This document shows positions 48,936 through 60,877 of a stretch of DNA of 64,000 nt, piece by piece (positions within the stretch are counted from its first letter, which is position 1; each line of letters opens with the position of its first letter). Origin of the DNA: Hanleya hanleyi (Eukaryota > Mollusca > Polyplacophora > Lepidopleurida > Hanleyidae); the NCBI GenBank assembly GCA_036873755.1, contig JAVTVY010025105.1:1-64000 (forward strand), in the 5' to 3' direction. Under the pieces are notes generated by a model. It did not search any database. It was not told the origin of the DNA and was given only the letters and a program-made list of their open reading frames with translations. The translations under genes were made by a program, and so were the position numbers.

Positions 48936-49817
48936 TTGCTGCATGCATGCCTGTTGCCGTAGGCTGTTTACACCACGTGACCAAAGCGGGGGACACGTCG
49001 ATCACCATGCAAAAACGGCACTTGCTATGCAACATTTGTATGAAATCTACTTATATCGCGATGATAAACTGAATAAAGGTCATATCAATAAAAAGCTTAG
49101 GTATTCATCTTTTTGGATGTGAAATTTCACGGGAATAGGAAAATTATTCGCTTGTTAGGGAAAGATAGAAGACCGAGTGGTGGGGTCGAAATCGGGTGTT
49201 GGAACGATGGCACAAACTTTTCGATGATTTTTGCGAATTTTACTATGAAAAGATGTAAAAACCCAAGACTTGTTACATAAGTTACATGTGTAAATTGAAT
49301 ATTTGTTTAATCAGTTAGTGTCAAAGTGCAGAAAATCGAGTGATAGAAATTTACGGAAGCCTTTCGAAAAAAAATATCTGGATTTCTCGGGGAATTAAGG
49401 AAAAATGACAAAAATTTGCAGAAAAAATGCTTTAAAAAAGTCAGATCGCCTCCCGAAAACTTCTATCACTCATTTGAAAAATTGAAGAGTCAATCTTTAG
49501 AAACATGTGCCACACTCCACCGTAACGAAGGAGCTACGGGGATGGGTTTTGCTGTCAAAAGACGCGCACCTCTCACAGACTGAAAATTGTGTGTGCATCG
49601 CGTGCACGTGTGAAAAAGAGGTCAACGGGCATGTTGTCCACGTGTCAAGGATCAAGGTCATGCCAAGATGTAAAATCAATGACGTGCTACTCCCAGTTTA
49701 AAATAGATCTAGCCGTTACGTAATGAAAAAGAAAACCCCATACATCATTCTTTTGAACCTGCAAAAAATTCAAAAGTATACACGACGATATATTGCTCAG
49801 CCTCTCTCCCTTTTTGT
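48936..49817. other. No recognised gene
   Basis: No coding or repeat structure supported. Confidence 0.45.
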
Positions 49818-51558
49818 TGACACAGGGATTCATAGAAGTCCAAATTTTACGAACCGAAATCTGGAAAATTGAGTTTTTTTTTACTCAAATTGAGTTAAAA
49901 TAAAATTTATCGGCATTTTTTATCCCTCAAATTGAGTATATAAATTTTTTACAAACCAGGGTCATTTTTTCCCCCAGTGTTGAGTATATTATAATTTTTT
50001 TACAAACCAGGGTAAATGTTACCTTCTATGAACCTTGTCTACTGTTACCAATTCAGGTATTTTTTAACCTTTTGTGTAATTAAAACCATTTTGTGTCGTT
50101 GATTGTGTTTACTCGTTTCCATCATTATGTTTTCAGGTATCCGGCAGGATACATGAACAAATTATGTTAGATTTATTCAAGTTGTTTACGAGTAATACTT
50201 CAGGTAATCAGGTAAAACTCTGTAATGCTGCTGGTACTGGTTTTCATTTATACATGTACATGTAGTTCTCATATACATGCAGTGAGGAGTGTCAACTATT
50301 TCCCTCTCTGAAAGCTGTTATATCTCAATCAATCAACAATACATAAAAGAACTTTGAATTCCTTTTTCCAACTTCCACACAGGACTGTCTGAATTATTTC
50401 AGTATACAAATATGGCCCAACTTGTTAGGTGGTAATTATAAAAAAAATATATATTGATATCATAAAAACCCCATTTATCTATTAATTTAGATCCAAAATT
50501 AAATTTGAAGAAACCATTATCCAAAATTTAACATTAACAGAAAAATAATTTTAATTATGGAAACATTTAACAAAAGCAGTGAATTAATAAATATAAAAAT
50601 ATTGTGATGACATAAGTGAAGTTCCAGTTATTGTGATATTATTCAATTACAAATGACCACCAGTACGAAAAATCACACTGGTTTATAAAACGATGATTGT
50701 ATATATTTTATTTATATACACGATGATTGTATTGGGTTACACAGATAATAGGAGTCTTGAGGATGATATTATTTTGATAGAATATGGTTAACAAAAAAAA
50801 AAGAAGGAAAAAACAACAACGAAACGCTTCAAAACGCTTGCTTGCTCTCTGGCTAGGAAGAGTTCACTCCCTTGTCATCCGCACGCTGTACGGTTGTGTC
50901 AATCTTCGTTACCAAACTGAAAATGATACAGTATTACTATTTTCTCAAGACAGACCACACAGATTATACAAAGAAATGCTTACGATTGACAATCTACGAA
51001 AACAACGTGTCTTTATTCAGTATCGTTTGTATCTCCCTGCGTTGGAAGGAACGAGAACGAAACGGTCGAACGAAAACGAAACCAAAAAAAAAAAAATGGC
51101 GACTCGTCGATTGTTCAGTGAAATTACGGTTCATAAGTATTCGGGATTCTTCCACGGAATTATACGTCGATGTAACTAACATTACGTGTGATAAACTAGT
51201 CTCGGATGAATATATCCCGTTAACAGACTAAGTCGTCCGAGGTAAATTCAGAGCAGCTGACGGAGTTTGCACTTGACGTTGTTGTTGCTGCCGACAGATT
51301 CACATGTGCTTTCGCGACCATGGGATGATTTCCCGACAACCGGGTATTGTAATTTCGAATTTACGAAGCTTAAAAATTCAGTTTCCGAAGCTTGAAAATT
51401 CAGTTTCCAACACACAAATTGAGTATAAATATTTTGGTGAAAACTTTTGATTTTTTACTCAAAAAAATTGAGTTTTGATCTGAAAAATTGAGTTTTAAAA
51501 CTCAATCTACGAACCGAAATTCGGTACGTAGAACTGACGTGTATGAATCCCTGTGACA
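49818..51558. mobile_element. hAT-like element with 5-bp target duplication
   Basis: TGACA at 49818-49822 is repeated at 51554-51558. The 1,731-bp element between has inverted ends CAGGGATTCATA, and subterminal ACGAACCGAAAT occurs inverted near both ends, with several ATTGAGTTTTT / ACTCAAT motifs. Two overlapping frames at 50784-51231 include a Lys-rich run beside a poly(A) tract and match no transposase I know. CAGGG ends suggest hAT; a 5-bp duplication is known for a hAT subgroup but is less common than 8 bp. Confidence 0.75.
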
Positions 51559-52275
51559 TAGTTGACTTAGGGTCGGATCTCGAAGACATACACGCGGGCA
51601 ATTGTGCCTGGAATTTTAATTGCTCTCAGCATATCAGAAGATAATATACTTTGTATCTGTGTGGTTTATATTGTATTTTTCATCTGTTCACGTTGTTGTT
51701 GTTGTGTTGATAATTTCCTTGGCCAAGGCCTAAACATATATATTATTATAATTAAAAACGGAGCGCCGAACGAGACATCCATCATGCAAGTAAATATATT
51801 AATTCTCTGGTCAATTCCCTTTGTGTTACGGATTGTCATATTTTGTGAAAAAGTTTACTCCCAGGCAAATTGTCAAGTAGATATTACGTGCACTGGACAC
51901 TGTATCACCCAGTACTGTATGTAATCTATACCTTAAATTCATAAAATAACATTTGTTGTATATTTAAAATTTTTGATTTCTGATAATAAATTAATATAAG
52001 TCTTAATAATTTAATTGAATCTAAACTCTGCAGAGTCATCATAATACCTGTACTGGATATAGTCATTATTGAATAAAGTAATATCAAAAGTAGAACTTTT
52101 TTTAAGATGACAAATTACTCATAATTAAAAGACTATTTTGAAGGAACACTAATATTGTTGTAATAAAGATGGCGGCTACTTCTACTCAAATGTTAAATAG
52201 GGATGTATGGTTATTATTCGGAGTGCGCTCAAGGTAATCTTAACCTTACAGTTACAATCGGGTCACTTCTTTCCA
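51559..52275. other. No recognised gene
   Basis: A 106-codon frame (51604-51924) contains hydrophobic stretches but has no supporting context. Confidence 0.35.
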
Positions 52276-52413
52276 CACGCTTAAAACTAAAGTGCTGATA
52301 TAACCCTAAGTGTGTCCACAGGGACTGCTCTTTAAGTGTTGTCCCTGTGGACACACTTAAAGCGTTATTTCAACACTTTACGAGTAAGTTTCAGCACTTC
52401 AGTTTTAAGCGTG
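52276..52413. repeat. Foldback MITE with perfect 19-bp inner stem
   Basis: Outer ends CACGCTTAAAACT ... AGTTTTAAGCGTG with AAGTGCTGA / TCAGCACTT, and an inner stem of 19 perfect base pairs (52307-52325 TAAGTGTGTCCACAGGGAC with 52341-52359) around a 15-nt loop. Confidence 0.85.
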
Positions 52414-52464
52414 CAAGTTCAAGACAGCCATTGAGAGAACTACTCCACCAGTTAGTAGAATTTC

Positions 52465-53062
52465 TCCAGACTCTTCCCAATATACATCTTCACTTTATCA
52501 AGCCAATTTCTACGTTCTCACTTCGAACCTGCCTTGATCTATCTGACCACCTTCAGTGTTCAAAATCCGAGGTGTAAATTTCACCTATAAACAAGAGACG
52601 AACCAATCAGAACTTACACACCGATTGTGTGTATAGAGAATAGAATAGAATAGAATAGAATAACTTTATTTGCTGATCACAGCGCCCCGAGAGGCTAACA
52701 ATCAAATTTAATACAGAAAAAATAATAATAATAATAACCCCATCCCTAGATTATATATGATTCCCTCCCCCTAATATTTAACCCCACAAAACATTACCAC
52801 AACACTAGTAGTGACATCCTCAAGTAGCGGCGTCATTCCTCTTATAATATGGTAATTGTGTCGGCTATAAAGCATATAGGTCAGCCAATCAACAATGCTC
52901 TTATACATGTACGACATATTCTGGAATTAAATGGTTTCGAGGTCAGTGACGTCTCGTGTCTATTTATAACTTCTTTGAACATTTAAGGGGGCAGATATAT
53001 CAAGGGAAGTTCGAAGTGGAAACGTAGAAATTGGCTTGATAAAGTGAAGATGCCCAATATCT
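52465..53062. repeat. Inverted repeat of about 100 bp around a LINE tail
   Basis: The left arm (about 52465-52566) contains CATCTTCACTTTATCAAGCC and AATTTCTACGTT; the right arm (about 52967-53062) is its diverged complement. The space between holds the LINE-like 3' end at 52636. The right arm directly precedes the coiled-coil pseudogene, so the left arm may be an inverted copy of that gene family's upstream DNA. Confidence 0.75.
52636..52800 (-). repeat. Non-LTR retrotransposon 3' end with (TTCTA)n tail
   Basis: On the minus strand, GGGGCGCTGTGATCAGCAAA precedes TAAAGTTATTCTATTCTATT, i.e. an AATAAA-like signal and a pentanucleotide tail, as at the 3' ends of CR1/L2-like LINEs. No reverse transcriptase is present. 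Confidence 0.6.
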
Positions 53063-53066
53063 GACC

Positions 53067-54687
53067 TTGTATACGAAGTTCACCCGTGTTCACCAGAAAG
53101 CCAACGGACTTAAATTGAAGAAGGAAGCCATAGAACTTGAGAAATACCTGGACAGAACATTTATCTTCCCTGATCCTGATCAGGCAATGGTACAGCAGAA
53201 CTCAGACAGTGATGTCAGCAGGAGGATACGACTGCATGAAAAACTGACAGAATTGGAAGCGGACAAACAGAAAGTACATTGGGAATTGGACACTTTTGGA
53301 ACAAAATACAACGAGGCCATGTATGAGTTACAGAATCTGAATCGGGAATATGAAGAGGATTTCGTGCCGAACAGAGATGATGAACCCGGAAAATCGAAAT
53401 ATGATGCACTTCAGTCTCATTTCCAAATTAAATGTGCCGAGTTGGATGCTGTACATGATCAACTATCTGGGACAAAGAGAAAATCTCAACAAGAAATTGA
53501 AGCGAATGGAAGCAACAATAACAAAGCAGCCCGACTAATTAGCCGAAATGAAACACAGCAAGAAGGACTTGACAAAACAGGAACTTAATGATACTTTACA
53601 AAAACTACAAACTGTGCCATTGAGGCAAAACACGAAGATAGTCAGAAAACAAAGAGAGCATGAGAGAACAAAGTTACAAAACTAAAGGCAAAAGTTGGAG
53701 TTGTAACTGAGACCCGATCATCCGAAATAGAACTGAACCTTGAGGAGTATGAGGAACTGAAACTTCAAGTGAAGCATCTGGAAAAGGAGAACAGAACTTT
53801 ACAGGACGTGAACGCAATTCTACAAGATGAGGAAATCAGCACATTTGAGGATGGCAGATACACGGATGACATCAGACAGGTTGTGATGGAACTTCTATCT
53901 CTGAATGTGAGCTTGAATAAAATAAATTCTGTTATAAGATTTGTTTTGGCCAAATTAGCTTTAATTCATGTGGATGAGAAGGATCTCCCCTCGAATTGAA
54001 GCAGCCAAAGTTCATGCTGAGAAGAAATGCCACAACAGGAAAGTGTTACTGACCAACGCCATCTCGGAGATTGGAGGGGTTTGGACAACAATCGAAAAGG
54101 TTGATGTTCAAATTTCTCAGCTGTGGCAACAAGGTAACCCGGTGATTGTGATATCACAGCTACATTTCCACCGCTACGTATTGAAGTCTAACGCGAGGAA
54201 AGAATTGTTTTATCAGTCAAAGACTGTCAACGGGAAACACGTTATATTTACAGATGAACAGCTGATCGACCACTTGAAGGACCTCATTCAGTTAGCGTCT
54301 GTAACAGATGTACCAACTGTTAACCAGCCTGCAGCACCGAGAAGTTTGGAGGTCCGGCAAAACCAATTTCCTGAACAGAAAGTGAAGGCCAAAGAGCGCA
54401 TTGAAAAGTCCAAACTCTCTCCTATTATACAGTGCCAGAAGGGTAAGCTGCCTGATCTTCTGACATGTCTGAAGAAGACAGAAGACTTAGTGGGAAGTCG
54501 TAGTTCATTCAACTGTGCAGAGGAAGGAGAAGAAACATCACAATGGGTTGATGCCATTGTTATATCCGTGGCAAAAGACAATGCTTCTAACCCTTTGAAA
54601 CAGAATATTATATTAAGTATGATCTTGATGAATGGGGGGGGGCATCAGTTGGAAATACCCGTTACTGCAGGACTTGAAAAAAGATGA
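53067..54687 (+). pseudogene. Broken coiled-coil gene of an uncharacterised invertebrate repeat family
   Basis: Three pieces lie in order. 53067-53588 encodes a charged coiled coil (e.g. RLHEKLTELEADKQKVHWEL). A second piece near 53730-53999 encodes LEKENRTLQDVNAIL, then YTDDIRQVVMELLSLNVSLN and INSVIRFVLAKLA. The third, in another frame from about 53968 to 54687, encodes a C-terminal part including GGVWTTIEKVDVQISQLW. I remember relatives in cnidarian, mollusc and echinoderm genomes as multi-copy uncharacterised proteins with this order, but with a few hundred residues between the second and third pieces; here that core is missing and the frame changes near 53995. A further frameshift or stop lies at 53586-53640. 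Function unknown; possibly transposon-derived. Confidence 0.65.
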
Positions 54688-54724
54688 TCTCCTTGTATAA
54701 ATAGCATTTGTCATCATTTTTTTA

Positions 54725-55275
54725 ATGTTGGTGTGAGTTGTACACCTAAAATTGCATAATTTTGAAATCACTGATTATTTCACCTATGTGAATGTCACAA
54801 CATTGAGAAAAGAAAGTATCGAATATTATGGATCATTTTGTTACTAAGACAGTTACGGTTGTTGGTGTGGAGCATACTACTATGAGTGGCGATGGAGGCC
54901 AATTGTGGACATCTCAACAACCAACATATCGTAATTGACTCCTCTCTTGTTGGTGTGAGTCACGTTGCCCAACATTGACAGAATTAATTAGATTCATCAC
55001 CATCATACATGAATGTAATAACATTGAAAAAATAAAACCGGATACAATAACACGATTTATCCTTTTATTCTGCTTGTTGGTGCGAGTTGTACCCAACATT
55101 GACACCATAATTGGTTTCATCTCCATGAACATGAACGTATAAACTTGAGAAATATAAAAGTATCAAATAATATGGACCATCACGTTACTCGGACATAACG
55201 GTTGTTGGTGTGGAGCATACTACTTTGGATGGCGATGGGGGTCAATTGTGGATGTCGCAACCGCCAACAAAACAT
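54725..55275 (+). repeat. Direct repeat, about 345-bp period
   Basis: GGTTGTTGGTGTGGAGCATA occurs at about 54858 and 55200, followed each time by GGCGATGG.GG.CAATTGTGG. Weaker similarity extends upstream (GTTGGTGYGAGTTGTAC). It lies just 3' of the pseudogene. Confidence 0.75.
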
Positions 55276-55984
55276 GTATAGTGGACAGAATGAATGTAAA
55301 TTGGCATATGTAAAACAACAAGAATAAACAAGGTTATACATCATCAGCTTGACTTGTATTCATACCATCTCTGTTTTTCCCTGACAGGGTAATTGATTAG
55401 TGTTATCAACATCGCCACTGAGTATTGCTTCCCTTTCTGCTGCCGATACAACCCATGCAGGAATCTGTTGCTGGTTCTGCCCATCCCACGGTTTCGCTTT
55501 TATTGTTCAACATCGTCTTTTCTAAAATCTGATCATTTTGATCGGCATAATGCTCAGTGTCGCTGTGATATCATCATTTAGAGTTGAATTATGTTGTAAA
55601 TGATTATTTTTGCCATGACTATTTCTTCATACAATTATGATTGTTACAATAACTTACTCCACTTGTCAACCACAGGATTGCTTGAAGTTGCCAGTTGTGG
55701 TAACACTTGTGGCTGGCATTGGGTATTCTATGGTAAACAATATCTTACAAATTTATTTTATGTCTACCATTTTTATTTCCTTTAAGGTCTTTCCCAATGC
55801 TAGCCACGGCATACTGGGGTGGTATGTCTGCAAGTGACTGACTTTGTTAAAAACATGCAACGTGGTACAACTTATACTGATGAGTCTTGAAAAGACGAAA
55901 CATTCCTATATTCGATAAATACTGATACGAAATCACCATAAGAAAATATGAACTTACTATTAAAGTAACATTGGATGTTAGCCA

Positions 55985-56445
55985 ACTTTGTAAGCAAAGT
56001 TGATACATATATGCAAATGATATGCAAATTAGCTCATAAATATTAACCAATCAAAAACATTTTTTAAATCTACTGTAATCAATATCCCACAGCAAAGAAT
56101 CATAAAAGTTAGTGGTTTTAAAATTGAAGTCTTGTGATATGAACACCAAAATCAGAAGTATAACGTTTAGAAACAACTATTTGTCTTCGATAATTTATGC
56201 AAATGTATGCATAATTTATGTTAATTTATTGACAATTAGACTTCAAATGTATATTGTCTGTCTAATCTTACATAATTACAAGTAAATTATTAAATCCAAG
56301 CAAAAAAAATTAAATACAGGCTGGATTTATCAATTGAAAATGGACGAAAACATAGTTTTGGGTGCAAATTTGATACATATATGCAAATGATATGCAAATG
56401 AGGAGCTCAATATTAGCCAATCAGGATCATTCAAGGAATATTTTT
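55985..56445 (+). repeat. Direct repeat carrying tandem ATGCAAAT octamers
   Basis: GATACATATATGCAAATGAT followed by ATGCAAAT occurs at about 56003 and 56371, each time followed by a diverged AATATTARCCAATCA block, a period of about 368 bp. ATGCAAAT is the POU/Oct octamer; the relevance is unknown. Confidence 0.65.
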
Positions 56446-56575
56446 AAAAAGTGATACTTGAAGAAGATGTGTCCCAAAAATTATGAAAATTGAGCGAATA
56501 TTTAACGATATCCATCGTTTCAAAGTTCAAATTCCTTTGTGCCATGGGATTTGGGCTTTCCCATAGGCATGTCTC

Positions 56576-57159
56576 CCAAAAATCTAGCCAAGTTGACATG
56601 GCTTCGTTCGTTCCTACTACGCCATGATGCCTCTCAATGAACTTACATGTACACTCCGGGATCACACGGCTCCATGGGTCGTTCGGCTCCATCCGGCAAT
56701 AAAACAACCCCTCCCAGCTCTCTGTCCATTTGTTTTATCGAATTCGGCAAAGAGTTTGATTGCCGTGAAGAGCTCATCCAGCTGCAATCAGTCTTCAAAC
56801 ATCAACGGTCGGTTGAATTCGCCGCCATTATATTCATACGTGTCACGTGATCAGCAACGTATCGTGCGATCACGTGACCGGCCGTACGAAAATAATGGCG
56901 GAAGTTCAACCGCAGCTCTCAACCGGTCGTTGATGTTTGAAGACTGATTGCAGACGGATGAGCTCTTTACGGCAATCAAACTCTTTGCCGAACTCGATAA
57001 AACAACTGGACAGAGAGCTGTGAGGGATTGTTTTATTGCCGGATGGAGCCGAATGACCCATGGAGCCGTTTGATCCCGGAGTGTACATGTAAGTTCATTG
57101 AGAGGCATCATGGCGTAGTAGGAACGAACGAAGCCATGTCAACTTGGCTACCAAAAATC
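56576..57159. mobile_element. Near-perfect 566-bp palindrome with 9-bp target duplication
   Basis: CCAAAAATC at 56576-56584 is repeated at 57151-57159. The element (56585-57150) is two inverted arms of about 280 bp meeting almost without a spacer near 56867, outer ends TAGCCAAGTTGACATGGCTT. Arms differ by few substitutions. The mirrored open frames on both strands follow from the palindrome. A 9-bp duplication with long terminal inverted repeats suits a Mutator-like foldback MITE. Confidence 0.85.
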
Positions 57160-59249
57160 GTCATTTCCAGCCACTTCAAAATGTTTGACATCAGCGAATA
57201 CTGGACGGATTTTCATTCTGTAAATTTTTTTCTTCTTCTACAGGTCGTGGCTTTCAAACGAGGTATCAATTGTATGTGTACGATGAAGATATTTTTTTGT
57301 GTAAAAGCAAGTCCAAGTGCCAACTGGTGTCCATTTTATCATAGATCCATCCGTTGCAAATATTTTGCACAGAATGATGGATCAAGACAAATAATTTGGT
57401 GATTCTTACCTTGATCAATAGAGATTTTGCCAAAAACAACTAGGCCTACTTTTTCAGATGTCACTTGCTGTTCTTGTTGTTGTTGTTGTTGTTGTAAAGT
57501 TCTGAAGTTTAGGATGAAAAGATTTAATGTACCGGTACATATAATTTGTTGAATACAATTTACCGATAGCTGTAGCGTTTCCTCCTCTCCACTTCTATGT
57601 CATTGTCATGGGCGATGCGTGTCATTTATCCGTAAATTAACTTATCAAATCAGAAGATTTCATTCCCGCCTCGAATCCTACCCTTCACATCAGCGCCATT
57701 GTTTTCCAAACCACCCATCATTGGGCGAGTCCTAATTGCAATTTGAAAGGGGGGGGAGGGTGATTAGAATTAAACCGCCCACATGTGCTCCAGTGACGGA
57801 ACAACAAAAAGGCACATCAGAAATAATACTTTGCTTTTAATGTAAAACATTAACCTAAGAGTAAATTCTTAACTGCTTTTGCAGGATTATCGATAATCGA
57901 AAAACGCCGCAGCTGTCAAATCCAAACCTACTCCACCCCAAACGTAATGGTACCAACACGTAGGGCAAATTTTTGACAATCAGGTGCGCACATGTTACCG
58001 GTATGTTGTGTGGCCTTGGTGAACGTTGTTAGATTCTGACGTTAATAGGTTAGGGTCAACCATCACAGTTCGGTATATCAATATCATCATAGGTGTATAC
58101 AGCTTTAATGGGAAACTGATATTTGGAATCCCGTATCTCTGAAAAACAAAATTGACAAGTTTATATTAAAGATTTTAAGTTCACGAATTAATTTATTTCA
58201 AAATTCCTCAAACGCTCATGTTTTGCTACTTTCCAGGTTTATGTCCTCTAAATTAAAACTTGATACGGTACGACTAATAAATGATAACATGCGTCAAAAC
58301 ATAAACTGAAATTTCATTTCAAAATCGTACTTTTAGAAATTTCGCAGTTTTTACAAAAAGTTAATAACTGCTGATGTAATTCTTAAACAAATCTAGTAGG
58401 AGGCATACTTTGGTCATTTGGTGCAAGGACTGAAAGTAACACAATGAAAATAGGTCTACAAATTATATCTGGACAGATTTCACACATTCTCACATTTTAG
58501 ATAGGCAGTGGATCACGTTCGAACTTTCAAAGTGAGAATATGCTTAAAAGTTCAGTACCGGTAATGGTTCATCGAGTGAATGATAAAAACACTTTATGGA
58601 AAAAATGTGGGGGTCACCATGACTAGGCCTATTTAAAAAATATTGTGATGCGTGGAAGTGTCCAGCGAATGACTACATCACTAAAAATTAATAGGGAAAT
58701 AGCATTTTAAAGCCAATTTTTCTCAACTTTCCAGAGTCAAAGTTTCTTTAAATTGAAATTTATACATTCCTGGTGAAATCATCTTCTCTAGCCAAGTCGA
58801 CCATACATTAGGCTAAAGCTACGTGTATAGCGTTGTGATGTAGTGAAATGAAAATGGGGTTCACTATACTCTTTTTCAAGTAGCAGCTTTATAACAGATA
58901 AATTAAGCCTTTTCCACCCTCTATCCAGGAGGTGGTTGGGGTGGGGAATTGGGCTGGAGTTGGAAGTATTCTAGGGATTGATCTTCAAAGCAATGCAAAG
59001 ATGCCTTTTGACTAGCAGTGAATACAGAACAAGTTTCGGAGGGTACCACAAGCATCATATATTGACCACCTAACATATAGAAAGGCTATCTGGGGACCCA
59101 TTTAGGGGGTATAACTATGTTGACCCAATTCCTGGTTATCTCCCCTGATTCGCACCTTTGACCTTTGACCCGGATGTGACCTGTGACCCGGATGTCACGT
59201 GGCCGGATTTGACGTCATTCGTGACGTCAATTTGATAAGTAGTAAAAGG
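57160..59249. other. No recognised gene
   Basis: Non-coding. A (GTT)6-7 run at about 57475-57496 and G-runs near 57752 are the only features noted. Confidence 0.5.
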
Positions 59250-60095
59250 GCGTCTGTGTGACACCTTGTTTTCTTTGTCTCGCGATTTAGAACACGACGG
59301 GAGAGGTCTCGAGGCCATGGGTTGAGTTTCGCTGAAAAGTTCAGGCAGGTCTGGGGTGGACATGTTAGGTCCATTCTGGCGCAGTAGGCATATGTTAATC
59401 ATTCCCACTCATGGACACTTGCGGTATGGGATGTGGCCCCTTGTTTTCTTCGTCTCGAGCTGTAGAACACGATGGGAGGGGTCTCGAGGCCGTTGACTTT
59501 TGTTGAAAAGTGCTGATGGCGTATGCGCAGTAGGCAGGCCGCGAGATAGGGGTGGACATTTTGGGGTCTAGGTGGACCCATAGTGGTCCGATTGGGTTGT
59601 GTTAGGTATCAGTTTGAAGCACTCATGGGGGAGCGTCCAACTGGATGGGTGTGGGGTGGGAATATCGTCTATCTGCGCATGCGCAGTAGAAAATGTGTAT
59701 TTGAATGGACGTTTTGGGGTCGAGATGGATCAATAGTAGTCCGATTGGGCCGTATGAGAGTGTCGTCGTGAAGCTCTCGTGGGGGAGCGTCCGACTGGAC
59801 TAGTGTATCGTCCGTTTTCGACATTCTACACATGCGCAGGCAGGGAATTGTGGGAAAATGACATTGGGATAGACGTTTTGGAGTCGAGGTGGACCCATAC
59901 TGGTGCGAATGGGTCGAGGAGCTCTCATGAGGTAGAGTCCAAATGGACTGGTGTGGAGTAAAAGTAGCGCAATGGTGCGCCTGCGCAGTAGAAAAAGCGC
60001 ATGGGAATGGACGTTTTGGGGTCGAGGTGGGCCCATAGTGGGCGTACTGAGTTGGGAGGGTATCCATGTGAAGCGCTCCTCCACCCCGATCAAGT
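59250..60095 (+). repeat. Two tandem repeat families, 155-bp and about 178-bp units
   Basis: CTTGTTTTCTTYGTCTCG with GTAGAACACGAYGGGAG recurs at about 59266 and 59440. Then GGACGTTTTGGGGTCGAGRTGG recurs at about 59555, 59706, 59865 and 60010. Units of both carry TGCGCA.GCGCAG-like sites (clearest CTGCGCATGCGCAGTAG near 59668). Overlapping open frames on both strands are repeat artefacts. Confidence 0.8.
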
Positions 60096-60391
60096 TATGA
60101 GTGGGTGCATGTTCTCACAGAAACAAAACGGAATCATAGAAATGAGAATATTGTTGTTGAGATGGTGTAGTCTCTCAATTTCGGGGAAGTAAAATCAAGG
60201 GAAGTAATCCAGTTTAGTGGTACAGAAAGCAGCAAGGCGTCAAGGTTAATTTTTCGGGGAATTTTCTGGGAAAACCCCTGTTCTATTTACGGATCACTCG
60301 GGAGTAGTAGAGAGAGGGGAGTTTCGGAGGTGTAATGGAGCGCGTTTGGAGGAGATAAGGGCCTTGTTCCACCCGGCTACCCGGTAGAGTT

Positions 60392-60392
<1 letters not shown>

Positions 60393-60434
<42 letters not shown>

Positions 60435-60806
60435 CGTGTGTGTGTGTGTGCGTGTGTGTGTCTGTGCGCGTGGGTGTGTGCGTGTGCGTGTGTGTGTGTG
60501 TGGTGATGGTGGTGGTGGTGTGGCGTATGTTTGTGTTGGTGTGTGGTGGTGGTAGTGGTGTGTGTTTGTGGTGGTGTGTGTGTTGGTGATAGTGGTGGTG
60601 GTGGTGGCGGTGATCGAGGTAGTGGTGGTGGTGGTGGTGGTGGTGTGTGGTGTGCTGTGTGCGTTTGTGGTGGTGTGTGTGTTTGTGGTGGTGTGTGTGT
60701 GGTGGTGGTGGTGTGTGGTGTGTGTGTTTGTGATGGTGTGTGTGTTTTTGGTGATGTGTGTGGTGGTGGTGGTAGTTGTGGTGGTGGTCGCCGTGGTGGT
60801 GATGGT
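60393..60806 (+). repeat. GT / GGT microsatellite tract, about 410 bp
   Basis: (TG)n with CG interruptions to about 60500, then mixed (GGT)n, GTGTGTTTGTGGTGGTGTGT units and (TGG)n. Strongly strand-asymmetric (almost no A or C on the plus strand), so prone to Z-DNA or G-quadruplex structure. The 100-176-codon open frames here, on either strand, are simple-repeat artefacts. It ends 70 bp before the virus-like ATPase. Confidence 0.95.
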
Positions 60807-60877
60807 GGTGTCAACTGTACACATTCGGATTAACACGTGTCCCTCTTCAGTCCATATGTATTGGTCGACTTATCAAC

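Noticed and set aside
53765..54581. Minus-strand frames opposite the coiled-coil pseudogene
   Set aside because: They are shadows of the plus-strand coding remnants.
56624..57402. Mirrored open frames on both strands around 56.6-57.4 kb
   Set aside because: They are the same sequence read from the two arms of a palindromic element.
60377..60836. Val/Gly-rich and Thr/His/Pro-rich open frames in the GT/GGT tract
   Set aside because: Simple-sequence artefact, open on both strands and in overlapping frames.
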